DNA from: an uncultured Bacteroidales bacterium
GTDB taxonomy: Bacteria > Bacteroidota > Bacteroidia > Bacteroidales > UBA932
Length of the DNA: 57,328 bases
Reading direction: 5' to 3'
Assembly (NCBI GenBank): GCA_946187865.1
Contig: CAMHST010000009.1
Coordinates: 1-57,328, forward strand
Below the pieces are notes generated by a model that was given only the letters and a program-made list of their open reading frames with translations, was not told the origin of the DNA and ran no database searches. This document shows positions 16,810-24,969 of the stretch, in pieces (position 1 is the stretch's first letter; each line of letters opens with the position of its first letter). Position numbers and translations under genes: made by a program.

Positions 16810-19314
16810 ATGAAAAAATCGACAGATATGAAAAAGTTAGTTGTTATTTTTACCATGCTTTTCGCCGGCCTCGCCGCGTATGCCCAGAGCAATACTACCG
16901 TAGTTAAGGGCGTCGTCCTGGATTCGCTCACCCGGGTTGGCGAACCCGCCGCCGTGATTGAGTTCTACAAGAGCTCCGAGCCCGACAAAGCCATCGCCTT
17001 CACCACCACCGACACCGAAGGCCGATTCTCCCACAGCTTCACCCTCAAAGGCGACTACTGCCTCCGTTTCAACAACCTGGGCCGCAAGGTGATCCAGAAA
17101 TGCTTCACCATTGGCGAACAGGAGGTCATCGACCTGGGCGAGATCCTGGCTCAGGACAATATCGAGACCCTGAAAGCCGGCACCGTCACCGCCATGCGTC
17201 CGCTGGTGAAGATGGAGGTGGACAAAATGATTTATAATGTGGCCGACGACGTGGACTCCAAAACCTCCACCGTGCTGGACATGCTCCGCAAGGTTCCCAT
17301 GGTCTCTGTGGACGGCCAGGACAATATCACCGTGAACGGGTCTTCTTCCTTCCAGGTGTACGTGGACGGGAAGCCCAACCAGATGATGTCCCAGAACGCC
17401 TCCATGGTGTTCAAGATGATGCCGGCCAGCTCCGTGAAGAACATCGAGGTGGTCACCAACCCGGGCGTCCGCTATGATGCGGAAGGCGTGGGCGGCGTGC
17501 TCAACATCACCACCAACAGAGAAATGACGGGCGGCCAGAGCGTGGCCGACGGTATCTACGGCACCCTCCGCGCCCAGGCCTCTACCCGCGGCTACGGCGG
17601 CGGCCTGTTCACCAGCATGCAGAAGGGCAAGTTCGCCCTCAGCGCCAATGTGAACGGGATGATGCAGAACAGCCCGGCCACCATCATGGACATGGAGCGG
17701 ATCCAGGACAGCGGCTTCTCCACCACCACCCATACGGAGTCTGCCATGAAGATGCCCATGCTCATGGGCAATCTCTCCGCCAGCTATGATATCGACGAGC
17801 AGAACCTGATCTCCGCCACCGTGGGCGTCATGCACTTCGGCATGGAGAACAACGGCCTCAGCAGCACCACCATGGTGTTCCCCGGTGTGGGCAGCTTCAA
17901 CTACGACGGTACCACCCTCAGCACCAATACCCGCAACAACATCTCTGCCAGCGCCGACTATCAGCACCTCTGGGCCGATGTCCCCGGCCGCAGCTTCACC
18001 CTGAGCTATCAGTTCAACGCCACCCCCGGCGTGAACAACACCCTCAATACGTACGGCGGCGTCGCGGTTCCGGGCTTCGACCTCACCGACCGCAAATCCG
18101 ACGGTACCACCGGCTCCTCCGACCACACCGTCCAGGCCGACTTCACCACCCCTCTGGGCCAGGCCTTCACCCTCTCCACCGGCGTCAAGTACATCAACCG
18201 CCACAACAACTCCGACCAGACCGACTATCTGTGGAACGGCACCTCCTTCGTGGTGAACCCGGCCTCCAGCCTCCAGTACGACTTCTTCAACCGCATCGGC
18301 GCGGCTTACACGGAACTCTCCGGCAACTTCGGCGCCTTCGGCCTCAAAGCCGGCGCCCGCTACGAGCACACCTGGCAGACCTACGCCTCCGTCCCTCCCA
18401 TCGCCGGCTACGAAGACGGTAAGTTCGACATCAACTACGGCTTCTTGGTGCCCACCGCCAGCGTGCAGTGGAACCTGTCCCAGACTTCCAACCTGGGCCT
18501 GAGCTACAACATGCGCATCAGCCGTCCGGGCATCACCTACCTGAACCCGTACGTGGACACCACCGACCCTACCGCCCTGAGCTACGGCAACTCCGACCTG
18601 GATGTGGAGCGCGGCCACAACGTCTCCCTGGTCTATAACCTGTACACGCCCAAGGTGATGGTGAACGCCACCCTGCGCCACAGCTACTCCGGAAACGGCA
18701 TCTCCTCCTACAGCTTCTATGATGCCGACAACATCCTGAACACCACGTATGGCAATATCGTCAAGACCAACACCACGGGGCTCAATGCCTTCTTGATGAT
18801 CAACCCCACCAACAAGACCCGCATCATGCTCAACGGCGGTCTCTCCTACAGCGACATCCGCTCCGAGCAGTTGAAGCAGCAGAACAGCGGATGGGCCTAC
18901 AATGTGATGGTGGGTTTGCAGCAGACCATGTTCTGGGACCTGCGCCTGAGCGCCAACGTGATTTCGATGGGCAGCAACGTGAACCTGCAGGGCAGTTCCT
19001 CCGGCATGTCCATGGCCACCCTGGGCCTGACCAAGAGCTTCCTCAGCGACCGCCTGAGCTTCTCGGTGAACGGCGTGCTCCCGCTGGCCAAGGGCTTCGA
19101 GATGAACATGAGCTCCACCACCACCGGCAACGGTTTCACCACCAACATGAACACCACCATCCCCATGCGTCAGATTACCTTCCAGGTAAGCTGGACCTTC
19201 GGCAAGCAGGGGAACTACACCACCAAGCGCGCCCGCCGCACCATCGAGAACGAGGACCAGCTTAACAGCAGTTCCACAGCCGAAAGTATGGGAACCATCA
19301 TGCAGCAAATGTAA
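16810..19314 (+). CDS. TonB-type outer-membrane beta-barrel protein with regulatory-like N-domain
   Basis: An 834-residue outer-membrane protein. After a signal peptide (…AYAQS) comes a carboxypeptidase-D-regulatory-like beta domain (about 27-110), a plug-like region (TVLDMLRKVPMVSVDG, VYVDGKPNQM, IEVVTNPGVRYDAEGVGGVLNI, 150-235), then a large barrel rich in alternating aromatic strands. This fits the OMP_b-brl_3 outer-membrane family rather than SusC: there is no SusC-type TonB-box-to-plug sequence and no susD neighbour. The ligand is unknown. Unusually, about 30 charged and Ser-rich residues (KRARRTIENEDQLNSSS) follow the last strand. A second in-frame ATG at 16828 could be the true start. 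The LytS-type kinase gene starts 25 bases after its stop, suggesting that its uptake or sensing role is linked to that regulatory pair. Confidence 0.8.
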   Translation: MKKSTDMKKLVVIFTMLFAGLAAYAQSNTTVVKGVVLDSLTRVGEPAAVIEFYKSSEPDKAIAFTTTDTEGRFSHSFTLKGDYCLRFNNLGRKVIQKCFTIGEQEVIDLGEILAQDNIETLKAGTVTAMRPLVKMEVDKMIYNVADDVDSKTSTVLDMLRKVPMVSVDGQDNITVNGSSSFQVYVDGKPNQMMSQNASMVFKMMPASSVKNIEVVTNPGVRYDAEGVGGVLNITTNREMTGGQSVADGIYGTLRAQASTRGYGGGLFTSMQKGKFALSANVNGMMQNSPATIMDMERIQDSGFSTTTHTESAMKMPMLMGNLSASYDIDEQNLISATVGVMHFGMENNGLSSTTMVFPGVGSFNYDGTTLSTNTRNNISASADYQHLWADVPGRSFTLSYQFNATPGVNNTLNTYGGVAVPGFDLTDRKSDGTTGSSDHTVQADFTTPLGQAFTLSTGVKYINRHNNSDQTDYLWNGTSFVVNPASSLQYDFFNRIGAAYTELSGNFGAFGLKAGARYEHTWQTYASVPPIAGYEDGKFDINYGFLVPTASVQWNLSQTSNLGLSYNMRISRPGITYLNPYVDTTDPTALSYGNSDLDVERGHNVSLVYNLYTPKVMVNATLRHSYSGNGISSYSFYDADNILNTTYGNIVKTNTTGLNAFLMINPTNKTRIMLNGGLSYSDIRSEQLKQQNSGWAYNVMVGLQQTMFWDLRLSANVISMGSNVNLQGSSSGMSMATLGLTKSFLSDRLSFSVNGVLPLAKGFEMNMSSTTTGNGFTTNMNTTIPMRQITFQVSWTFGKQGNYTTKRARRTIENEDQLNSSSTAESMGTIMQQM

Positions 19315-19325
19315 AAAAAACTGTT

Positions 19326-19333
19326 TATCTTTG
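19326..19333 (+). promoter_or_regulatory. -7 box almost touching the lytS-like start
   Basis: TATCTTTG, a perfect TAnnTTTG, ends six bases before the ATG at 19339. If used, transcription should begin at or within a few bases of the start codon, giving a leaderless message. No -33 element is clear. Read-through from the barrel gene is an alternative. Confidence 0.5.
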
Positions 19334-19338
19334 TGCCG

Positions 19339-20388
19339 ATGGCCACCGATAACAAAAGGAATTATGTCTTGGACACCGCCCAGCTCATTGTCTGGGTGTG
19401 TGTCTTTCTGGTTCCCGCCCTCATCAATTTTGGCATGACGGGGAACCTGCCGGGGGCCATGGGCCTCCTGAAGGGGTCTCTCCGCTCCCTGCTTCCCATC
19501 TTTGCCATTTACTGCCTCAACTATTATCTTCTGGTACCCCGGTGCCTTTTTGGCGGCAACAGGAAGTGGTTCTGGATCGCGAACGCCGTGCTTCTGCTGG
19601 CCTGGAACCTGTACAAGTTCATTCCGCGCGGACAGATTCCTCAGGAAGTGCTGGACGCCTTCGGCCCCAAAAATGTCTGGGCATTCTGGATTGTGGGCGT
19701 GACGGCTTCGCTGTTCATGGAATCGCTGGTCATCCTCCTGGCGGTTGGCCTCCGTTACCTGATGCGGATGAACGACCGGGAGAAGGAAATCCAGGAAGAG
19801 CGCCGGAAAACCGCCGAGGCGGAGCTTACCTGGCTCAAGCACCAGCTCAATCCGCATTTCCTTTTTAATACCCTCAACAACATTTCTTCCCTTACCCAGA
19901 TCGACCCGGACAAGGCGCAGGAAAGTATCGGCCAGCTCAGCGACCTGCTGCGTTATTCCCTGTACGACAGTGAATCCCAGAAAGTTCCGCTTGCCTCCGA
20001 AATGGAGTTCATGGACAATTACATAGACCTGATGGCGCTCCGGTGCAATGAGCTCACTGCGGTGAAAAAGGAACTGGTGGCCCCGCAGGGGCATGTGGAA
20101 GTGGCGCCGATGCTGTTCATCTCCCTGGTGGAGAATGCGTTCAAGCATGGGGTGAACGCCCGCTATCCGTCCTTTGTGAACGTGTCCATGCAGATGGAAG
20201 GCGATACGCTGGTGTTCCGCTGCGAGAATTCCCTCTTCGAGAAACAGGGGAGCGACCATATCGGCTCCGGCATCGGCCTGGAAAACATGAAACGCCGCCT
20301 GGAACTCCTGTATCCCGGAAAATACACCTATTCCCAGCATGCCGGTGACGGCACTTATTCCGTAGAAGTTACCCTGGACCTCGCATGA
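19339..20388 (+). CDS. LytS/YehU-type sensor histidine kinase
   Basis: A 349-residue membrane histidine kinase of the LytS family. The N-terminal half has four hydrophobic segments (about 14-32, 42-68, 74-92, 116-138), and a short coiled linker (NDREKEIQEERRKTAEAELTW) leads to the His_kinase domain. The phosphoacceptor His173 is in LNPHFLFNTLNNISSL. The ATPase end has LVENAFKHGV (N-box) and GSGIGLENMKRRLELLYPGKY. There is no separate periplasmic sensor domain, so it senses through its membrane helices. An in-frame GTG at 19333 lies inside the -7 box, so ATG 19339 is the start. Its stop overlaps the response-regulator start by four bases (ATGA), so the pair is translationally coupled. The signal is unknown; the adjacent barrel protein is a candidate target. 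Confidence 0.88.
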   Translation: MATDNKRNYVLDTAQLIVWVCVFLVPALINFGMTGNLPGAMGLLKGSLRSLLPIFAIYCLNYYLLVPRCLFGGNRKWFWIANAVLLLAWNLYKFIPRGQIPQEVLDAFGPKNVWAFWIVGVTASLFMESLVILLAVGLRYLMRMNDREKEIQEERRKTAEAELTWLKHQLNPHFLFNTLNNISSLTQIDPDKAQESIGQLSDLLRYSLYDSESQKVPLASEMEFMDNYIDLMALRCNELTAVKKELVAPQGHVEVAPMLFISLVENAFKHGVNARYPSFVNVSMQMEGDTLVFRCENSLFEKQGSDHIGSGIGLENMKRRLELLYPGKYTYSQHAGDGTYSVEVTLDLA

Positions 20389-21122
20389 ACAAACTTCGCT
20401 GCATCGTAGTAGACGACGAGCCCCTGGCCATTAAAATGCTGGAGGGCTTTATCGCGCGCACGCCTTTCCTGGAGCTGGAAGCCTCCTTCAACGACCCGGT
20501 GCAGGCGCTTTCGGAGATCCGGGCGCGGCAGCCGGAGCTGGTGTTCCTGGATATCCAGATGCCGGACCTGGACGGGATGGAGTTGTCCCGGATGGTGCCC
20601 CCGGACACGCGCATCGTTTTCACCACGGCTTTCAAGCAGTACGCCTTCGAGAGCTATGAGGTGAGCGCCCTGGATTTCCTGCTCAAGCCCATCCGCTACC
20701 AGAAGTTCCTGGAGGCGGCGGAAAAGGCGCGGGAATGGTTCTCCCTGAAAGAGGCGGCTTCCGCGGCCCCTGCAACGGCTCCCGCGGCAGAGAAAACCTC
20801 CTTTTTCATCAAGGTGGACGGCGCGCTCCGGAAAGTGGATTATGCCGATGTCCTGTACGTGGAGGGCATGCGGGACTATGTGATGTTCCATCTCTCGTCG
20901 GCCCGGACGCCCCTGATTACGCACATGACCATGAAGGCGGTGGAGGAACTGCTGCCCCAGGCGGCTTTCATGCGTATCCACCGCTCCTTTATCGTGGCCC
21001 TGGCGCATATTTCCAGCGCCACGCCCTCGGGCGACATCAAAGTGGGGGATGCGCTGCTGCACGTCTCGGATGCCTGCCGCCCTGCCTTCGACGCCTACCT
21101 CAAGCAGCATTCCCTGGGATAA
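20385..21122 (+). CDS. LytTR-family response regulator
   Basis: A 245-residue regulator. The receiver domain covers residues 1-120, with the acidic pair in VVDDEP, phosphoacceptor Asp56 in VFLDIQMPD, and the conserved Lys in DFLLKPI. An Ala/Pro-rich linker (about 125-140) leads to a LytTR DNA-binding domain (143-240; FFIKVDGALRKVDYADVLYVEGMRDY, FMRIHRSFIV). LytTR regulators bind direct repeats in promoter regions. It is the cognate partner of the LytS-type kinase, whose gene it overlaps by four bases. Likely targets are the flanking barrel or dipeptidase genes, but no LytTR-type repeat was recognised upstream of either. Confidence 0.9.
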   Translation: MNKLRCIVVDDEPLAIKMLEGFIARTPFLELEASFNDPVQALSEIRARQPELVFLDIQMPDLDGMELSRMVPPDTRIVFTTAFKQYAFESYEVSALDFLLKPIRYQKFLEAAEKAREWFSLKEAASAAPATAPAAEKTSFFIKVDGALRKVDYADVLYVEGMRDYVMFHLSSARTPLITHMTMKAVEELLPQAAFMRIHRSFIVALAHISSATPSGDIKVGDALLHVSDACRPAFDAYLKQHSLG

Positions 21123-21159
21123 AAGCCCCGGCAGGCTGGCGGTTTTTGCAAAAAATGCA

Positions 21160-21167
21160 TATATTTG
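21160..21167 (+). promoter_or_regulatory. -7 box for C69 dipeptidase
   Basis: TATATTTG matches TAnnTTTG perfectly, 17 bases before the ATG at 21185. No standard -33 element is seen at the usual distance. Confidence 0.65.
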
Positions 21168-21184
21168 TGAAAACTGTCAGTGAT

Positions 21185-22855
21185 ATGAAACGTATTCTTA
21201 CCGTGGCGCTGGCCACCCTTCTGTCGGCATCCTTTCTCCCCTCGGATGCCTGCACCAACCTCATCGTGGGCAAAAAGGCTTCCGTGGACGGAAGCGTAAT
21301 CGTTACGTACAACTGCGACGGCTTCGGCTTTGCCTCGCCCCTGTCCCTGTATCTTCCCGGCATGCACGCAGACGGCGAGATGATCCAGGTGCGCGGCTGG
21401 GGCCCCGAAACCCAGGCGGAACGGCTGGTGCGGGAGGCCTCCTACACTTACGGCGTGGCCGGGCTGATGAACGAGAAACAGGTGACCATCGTGGAAACCA
21501 CCTGGGGCGGCCGTGAAGAGCTCCAGAACCGGGAAGGCTACCTGGACTATTTCACCCTCATGCGGCTGGCCCTGCAGCGCAGCGCCACCGCCCGGGAGGC
21601 TATCACCGTGATGCATCAGCTGGTACAGGAATACGGTTACAACGAGACCGGGGAATCCTTCGCCGTGGCAGATAAGAACGAGGCCTGGATCATGGAGCTC
21701 ATCGGCAAGGGCAAGGGCCGCAAGGGTGCCGTATGGGTGGCGCTCCGCGTCCCGGACGACTGCATCAGCGCTTACGCCAACTCCAGCCGCATCCAGCAGT
21801 TCCCGCAGGCCAAAAAGGCAGACAAGAAACTGGGCTTCTGCATTACTCCGGACGGGGAATGCATGTATTCGGCCGATGTCATCTCCTTCGCCCGCGAGAT
21901 GGGCTATTTCAACGGTGCAGACAAGGATTTCAGCTTCCGCGAGGCCTACGGTCCCATGAGCTTCAGCAAGATCCGCTACTGCGAAGCCCGCGTCTGGAGC
22001 TTCTACCGCCGCCATTCAGACCCTGCCGTGATCGACGGCTATCTGCCCTTCTTGGGCGGTGACATGTCCACCATCGACCACCTTCCCCTTTGGATCAAGC
22101 CGGATGCTCCCGTGAGCGTCCGCGATATCATGGCCGACATGCGGGACCACTACGAGGGAACCGCCCTGGATATGACGGCCGACATGAGCGCCGGTCCCTG
22201 GGCTTCCCCGTACCGCAACCAGCCGGTGAACTTCGAGGCCTCCGACGGCACCAAGATGTTCCGCGAGCGGCCCATCGGCTGCCAGCAGAGCGGCATGACC
22301 ATGGTGTGCCAGATGAGAGACTGGCTGCCGGATGCCGTGGGCGGCGTAACGTACTTTAACATGGACGACGCCACCATGGTGGCCTATGTGCCCGTATATT
22401 GCGGCATCAACCGCGTTCCGGATCCTTTCCGCAGCGAAAACAACAATATCCGCGAGTTCTCCACGGAGAGCGCCTTCTGGATGAACAACTTCGTGGCCAA
22501 CATGGTGTATCCCCGCTGGAGCGCCATGATCGGCGACCTCCGGGAAGCCCAGACGGAACTGGAAGATTTCTACGCCCAGGATCAGAAAGAGGTGGAGGCC
22601 CAGGCGGTGAAAATGACCGCCGGAGACCGCATCAACTACCTCACGGCCAAGACAGAAGCCTACACGGACATGATGATGAAGCGCTGGGACAAACTGGCCC
22701 GGCTCCTGATCGTGAAGCACAACGACCAGATCATGCAGCTCAGCGAGAACGGCGTGGTGGTGCCCGGAAGACGCACGTCCCCGGCCTATGCCCCCGCGTT
22801 CATCGACGCAGTCAAGGCAGAGACCGGGAACCGTTACGTGAATCCGGAGCAGTAA
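21185..22855 (+). CDS. C69-family dipeptidase (PepD-like)
   Basis: A 556-residue secreted peptidase of family C69. The signal peptide is followed directly by ACTNLIVGKKAS; Cys23 would become the N-terminal nucleophile after cleavage, as is usual for this Ntn-hydrolase family (PepD, acid-ceramidase-like fold). The blocks YTYGVAGLMNEKQV, VADKNEAWIMELIG, VRVPDD-like ALRVPDDCISAYANSSRI and GCQQSGMTMVCQMRDWLPD are also family-typical. It releases dipeptides or N-terminal residues, probably in the periplasm. The frame is open upstream to 20735, but that would overlap the regulator and bury the signal peptide, so ATG 21185 is chosen. It has its own -7 box and is only loosely tied to the LytS/LytTR pair. 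Palindromic element B follows two bases after the stop. Confidence 0.9.
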   Translation: MKRILTVALATLLSASFLPSDACTNLIVGKKASVDGSVIVTYNCDGFGFASPLSLYLPGMHADGEMIQVRGWGPETQAERLVREASYTYGVAGLMNEKQVTIVETTWGGREELQNREGYLDYFTLMRLALQRSATAREAITVMHQLVQEYGYNETGESFAVADKNEAWIMELIGKGKGRKGAVWVALRVPDDCISAYANSSRIQQFPQAKKADKKLGFCITPDGECMYSADVISFAREMGYFNGADKDFSFREAYGPMSFSKIRYCEARVWSFYRRHSDPAVIDGYLPFLGGDMSTIDHLPLWIKPDAPVSVRDIMADMRDHYEGTALDMTADMSAGPWASPYRNQPVNFEASDGTKMFRERPIGCQQSGMTMVCQMRDWLPDAVGGVTYFNMDDATMVAYVPVYCGINRVPDPFRSENNNIREFSTESAFWMNNFVANMVYPRWSAMIGDLREAQTELEDFYAQDQKEVEAQAVKMTAGDRINYLTAKTEAYTDMMMKRWDKLARLLIVKHNDQIMQLSENGVVVPGRRTSPAYAPAFIDAVKAETGNRYVNPEQ

Positions 22856-22856
22856 T

Positions 22857-22966
22857 CTGCAGCACTTATCTATTTGATTATTAATTTTTTACGCATTTAT
22901 TGGTGCACGAAAAATTGCACCAATAAATGCGTAAAATGTTGTGAGACAGGAATGTAAGTGCTGCAG
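22857..22966. repeat. Dyad element, copy B (bidirectional terminator)
   Basis: A core perfect 21-bp stem (22887-22907 with 22916-22936) with an 8-base loop is nested inside a second perfect 11-bp pair, CTGCAGCACTT (22857-22867) and AAGTGCTGCAG (22956-22966). Both share one centre, 22911.5. The two 19-base segments between them barely pair. TTGATTAT starts at 22874, so its G is 35.5 bases from the axis, exactly as in copies A and C. It lies between the convergent dipeptidase and tandem-hydrolase genes. Confidence 0.8.
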
Positions 22967-22971
22967 GGCCT

Positions 22972-24858
22972 TTATTTAAGATGGCGCTGCAGGAAGTCCA
23001 TGATGTATCCGTGATAGAGTTCCACCTGCTCGGGGCCGCGGAAGCCGTGGCCGGCGCCGAAAATCAGGTGCAGTTCGCAGTTCTTGTACAGGTTGGAGGC
23101 TCGGGCGGAATACTCGGGCTTTACCAGCGTGTCTTCCGTGCCGTGGACGATGAGCACGTCGCCCTGGTATCCGGAGAGCTCCTTGTAGATGTCGTAGCCT
23201 TTGTAGTACAGCTCATAATAGGGCTTGCCGATATTCATGCCCATGAAATTGACCGTCTCGGGGACATCGGCCAGGGTGGGATACAGGGCATAGCCGTCGT
23301 CCGCGATGCAGAGGGCGGGATAGGTGAGCAGGATGGCGTTGATCTTCTTCTTCACATAGGGGGCGGTGATGGCGCTCACGCAGCCTCCCTGGCTTTCGCC
23401 CAGCAGGAAGACATTCTTCTTGTCCACGCAGTCCCAGCCGCGCACCATGTCCAGAACGTCTTCCAGATTCTGCCGTTCGGTGAGGATGGACATGTCTTCC
23501 GTGCGGCCCTCGCTCTGACTGCGCGGAGAACCGCCTGCGAAATCGTAGCAGTAGGCCACGTAACCGGCCTTGGCCAGTTTGTCGGCCAGGGCATAGAAAC
23601 CGCTGTGGGTGCCGCCGTAGCCGTGGGACAGGATGACGGCGGGATGTTTGCCGGGCGCGACGGGGATGAAGGCTTCTCCGTAGATTTTGTTGCCGGCGCT
23701 GGTGCAGCTCCTCTTTTCTACTTTATAGGCAGGGTCCGAGGGCGGGGTGTTCATCCGGCGGAACATCTCCTCCATCTCTTCCCGGGACATCTGGCGCATG
23801 CCCGGATTGCGGGCGGGACCGGCCGGCGTCCAGTTTTTGCGGTCTACGTTCCAGGTGGGCTGGGCCTCGTGCAGGACGGCGTCGTCCAGGAAGAAGGGCG
23901 CCTGGGAATTATCTCCCTTGAGCTGCCAGTCCAGCCATTTGCGCACGGTCACGGCGTAAGCGCCGCCGCTCTTCTCATAGAACGTGGCCAGATGGCCGTC
24001 CGTGGTGTTGATCATCACCACCGGAACGTTCTTGATGCGCTGGAAGTCCAGGGCCGAATTGGGGAAGGCCACATCCGAGGGACCGCCGATCAGGTACAGC
24101 ATGGGCGTGTGGAGGTTCTCCAGGGTTTCCTTGGTGGCGCCCTGCATTTCCATGTCGCCGATACCGGAGTTCAGCATGATGCCGGTCTTGATGCGCGGGT
24201 CGTGGGCTACACCCAGCACCTGGCTGCCGCCGCAGGAGTGCCCCATGGCCGCGACCTTGTCCAGGTCCAGCTTGTGATAGTATTCCGACGCCGGGTTGGC
24301 GTTTTGTTCCGTGAGCCAGTCCATGGCCTCCAGCAGCTGCTTGGCGTAGGTGGCGTTGGCAAAGGCCACGGGAGCATCCGGGTTCTTGGCCCGTTCTGCC
24401 ATCAAGGCTTCCATCCGCTTGCGGGAGGCTTCTGCCCGGGCCTGGATTTCCTCCGGAGAAGGGGCCTTGAGCTCTTCTCCGTTGGCCAGGACCACCTTTT
24501 TCCCTTCCGGGAAAGAGCCCAGCAACACGTCTTTCCACTTGGCGTTGGGGTCGTCTTCCTCGTACGGGCCTATGCCGATGGCCAGGTATCCGTAGGAGGC
24601 GATTTCGTTCAGAAAGAAACGGATTTCCACGGTGCTGTTGGCGCAGCCGCCGTTCCCGTACAGAATCACGGGCAGTTTTCCGGCGGCATCCAGGTCTTGA
24701 GGCCGATAGATGGTGAAGGCGGGGCAGGAGGCGTCTCCCACCACGACGGCCTTGTAAGGGCCGGTTCCGCCGTTTTCTACAATTTGTGAGTGGACGGTCT
24801 GGGCATAGCCTGCAAAGGCGAGGGCCCAGAATGCAAGAATAAGGAGAATGCGTTTCAT
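22972..24858 (-). CDS. Two alpha/beta-hydrolase domains fused in one secreted esterase
   Basis: A 628-residue secreted protein with two complete alpha/beta-hydrolase domains. Domain 1 (about 30-325) has an oxyanion-like YGNGGC and nucleophile elbow GHSCGG (Ser208), similar to dienelactone/chlorophyllase-type hydrolases, with a charged insert at about 100-165. Domain 2 (about 380-628) has SHGYGG, elbow GESQGG (Ser489), acid block GTEDTLVKPE and catalytic His in GAGHGF. A linker rich in Met and Arg (350-372) separates them. Both nucleophile elbows look intact, so both domains could be active. A tandem pair may cleave two different esters on one glycan. Start 24858 gives a clean signal peptide (GYA-QT). 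A minus-strand promoter (24878-24908) lies 20 bases upstream, divergent from another esterase gene. Confidence 0.82.
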   Translation of the reverse strand: MKRILLILAFWALAFAGYAQTVHSQIVENGGTGPYKAVVVGDASCPAFTIYRPQDLDAAGKLPVILYGNGGCANSTVEIRFFLNEIASYGYLAIGIGPYEEDDPNAKWKDVLLGSFPEGKKVVLANGEELKAPSPEEIQARAEASRKRMEALMAERAKNPDAPVAFANATYAKQLLEAMDWLTEQNANPASEYYHKLDLDKVAAMGHSCGGSQVLGVAHDPRIKTGIMLNSGIGDMEMQGATKETLENLHTPMLYLIGGPSDVAFPNSALDFQRIKNVPVVMINTTDGHLATFYEKSGGAYAVTVRKWLDWQLKGDNSQAPFFLDDAVLHEAQPTWNVDRKNWTPAGPARNPGMRQMSREEMEEMFRRMNTPPSDPAYKVEKRSCTSAGNKIYGEAFIPVAPGKHPAVILSHGYGGTHSGFYALADKLAKAGYVAYCYDFAGGSPRSQSEGRTEDMSILTERQNLEDVLDMVRGWDCVDKKNVFLLGESQGGCVSAITAPYVKKKINAILLTYPALCIADDGYALYPTLADVPETVNFMGMNIGKPYYELYYKGYDIYKELSGYQGDVLIVHGTEDTLVKPEYSARASNLYKNCELHLIFGAGHGFRGPEQVELYHGYIMDFLQRHLK

Positions 24859-24877
24859 AGTATTATGTGATATGGAG

Positions 24878-24908
24878 CGAAGTTAGTCATTCTAAGTCTT
24901 TTTTTCAA
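24878..24908 (-). promoter_or_regulatory. Promoter of tandem hydrolase gene
   Basis: On the minus strand, ATTG, a 20-base spacer, then TAACTTCG (24878-24885), one mismatch from TAnnTTTG. It is divergent from the box at 24940-24947. Confidence 0.55.
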
Positions 24909-24939
24909 TGATTTTGTCGATTTTGCCGCAAAGAAAGTG

Positions 24940-24947
24940 TATCTTTG
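24940..24947 (+). promoter_or_regulatory. -7 box for esterase at 24970
   Basis: TATCTTTG, a perfect match, 22 bases before the ATG at 24970. TTTG at 24913-24916 is three bases further upstream than the usual -33 spacing. Confidence 0.65.
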
Positions 24948-24969
24948 GGTAATAAAAACAATTGGTATA

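Noticed and set aside
16837..20340. 1167-codon open frame opposite the barrel and LytS genes
   Set aside because: It crosses two well-supported plus-strand genes with family motifs; its translation is low-complexity rich in Gly, His and Val, an antisense artefact.
20735..21184. Extended N-terminus for the C69 dipeptidase
   Set aside because: It overlaps the LytTR regulator in another frame and would place the catalytic Cys and signal peptide in the middle; the -7 box at 21160 supports start 21185.
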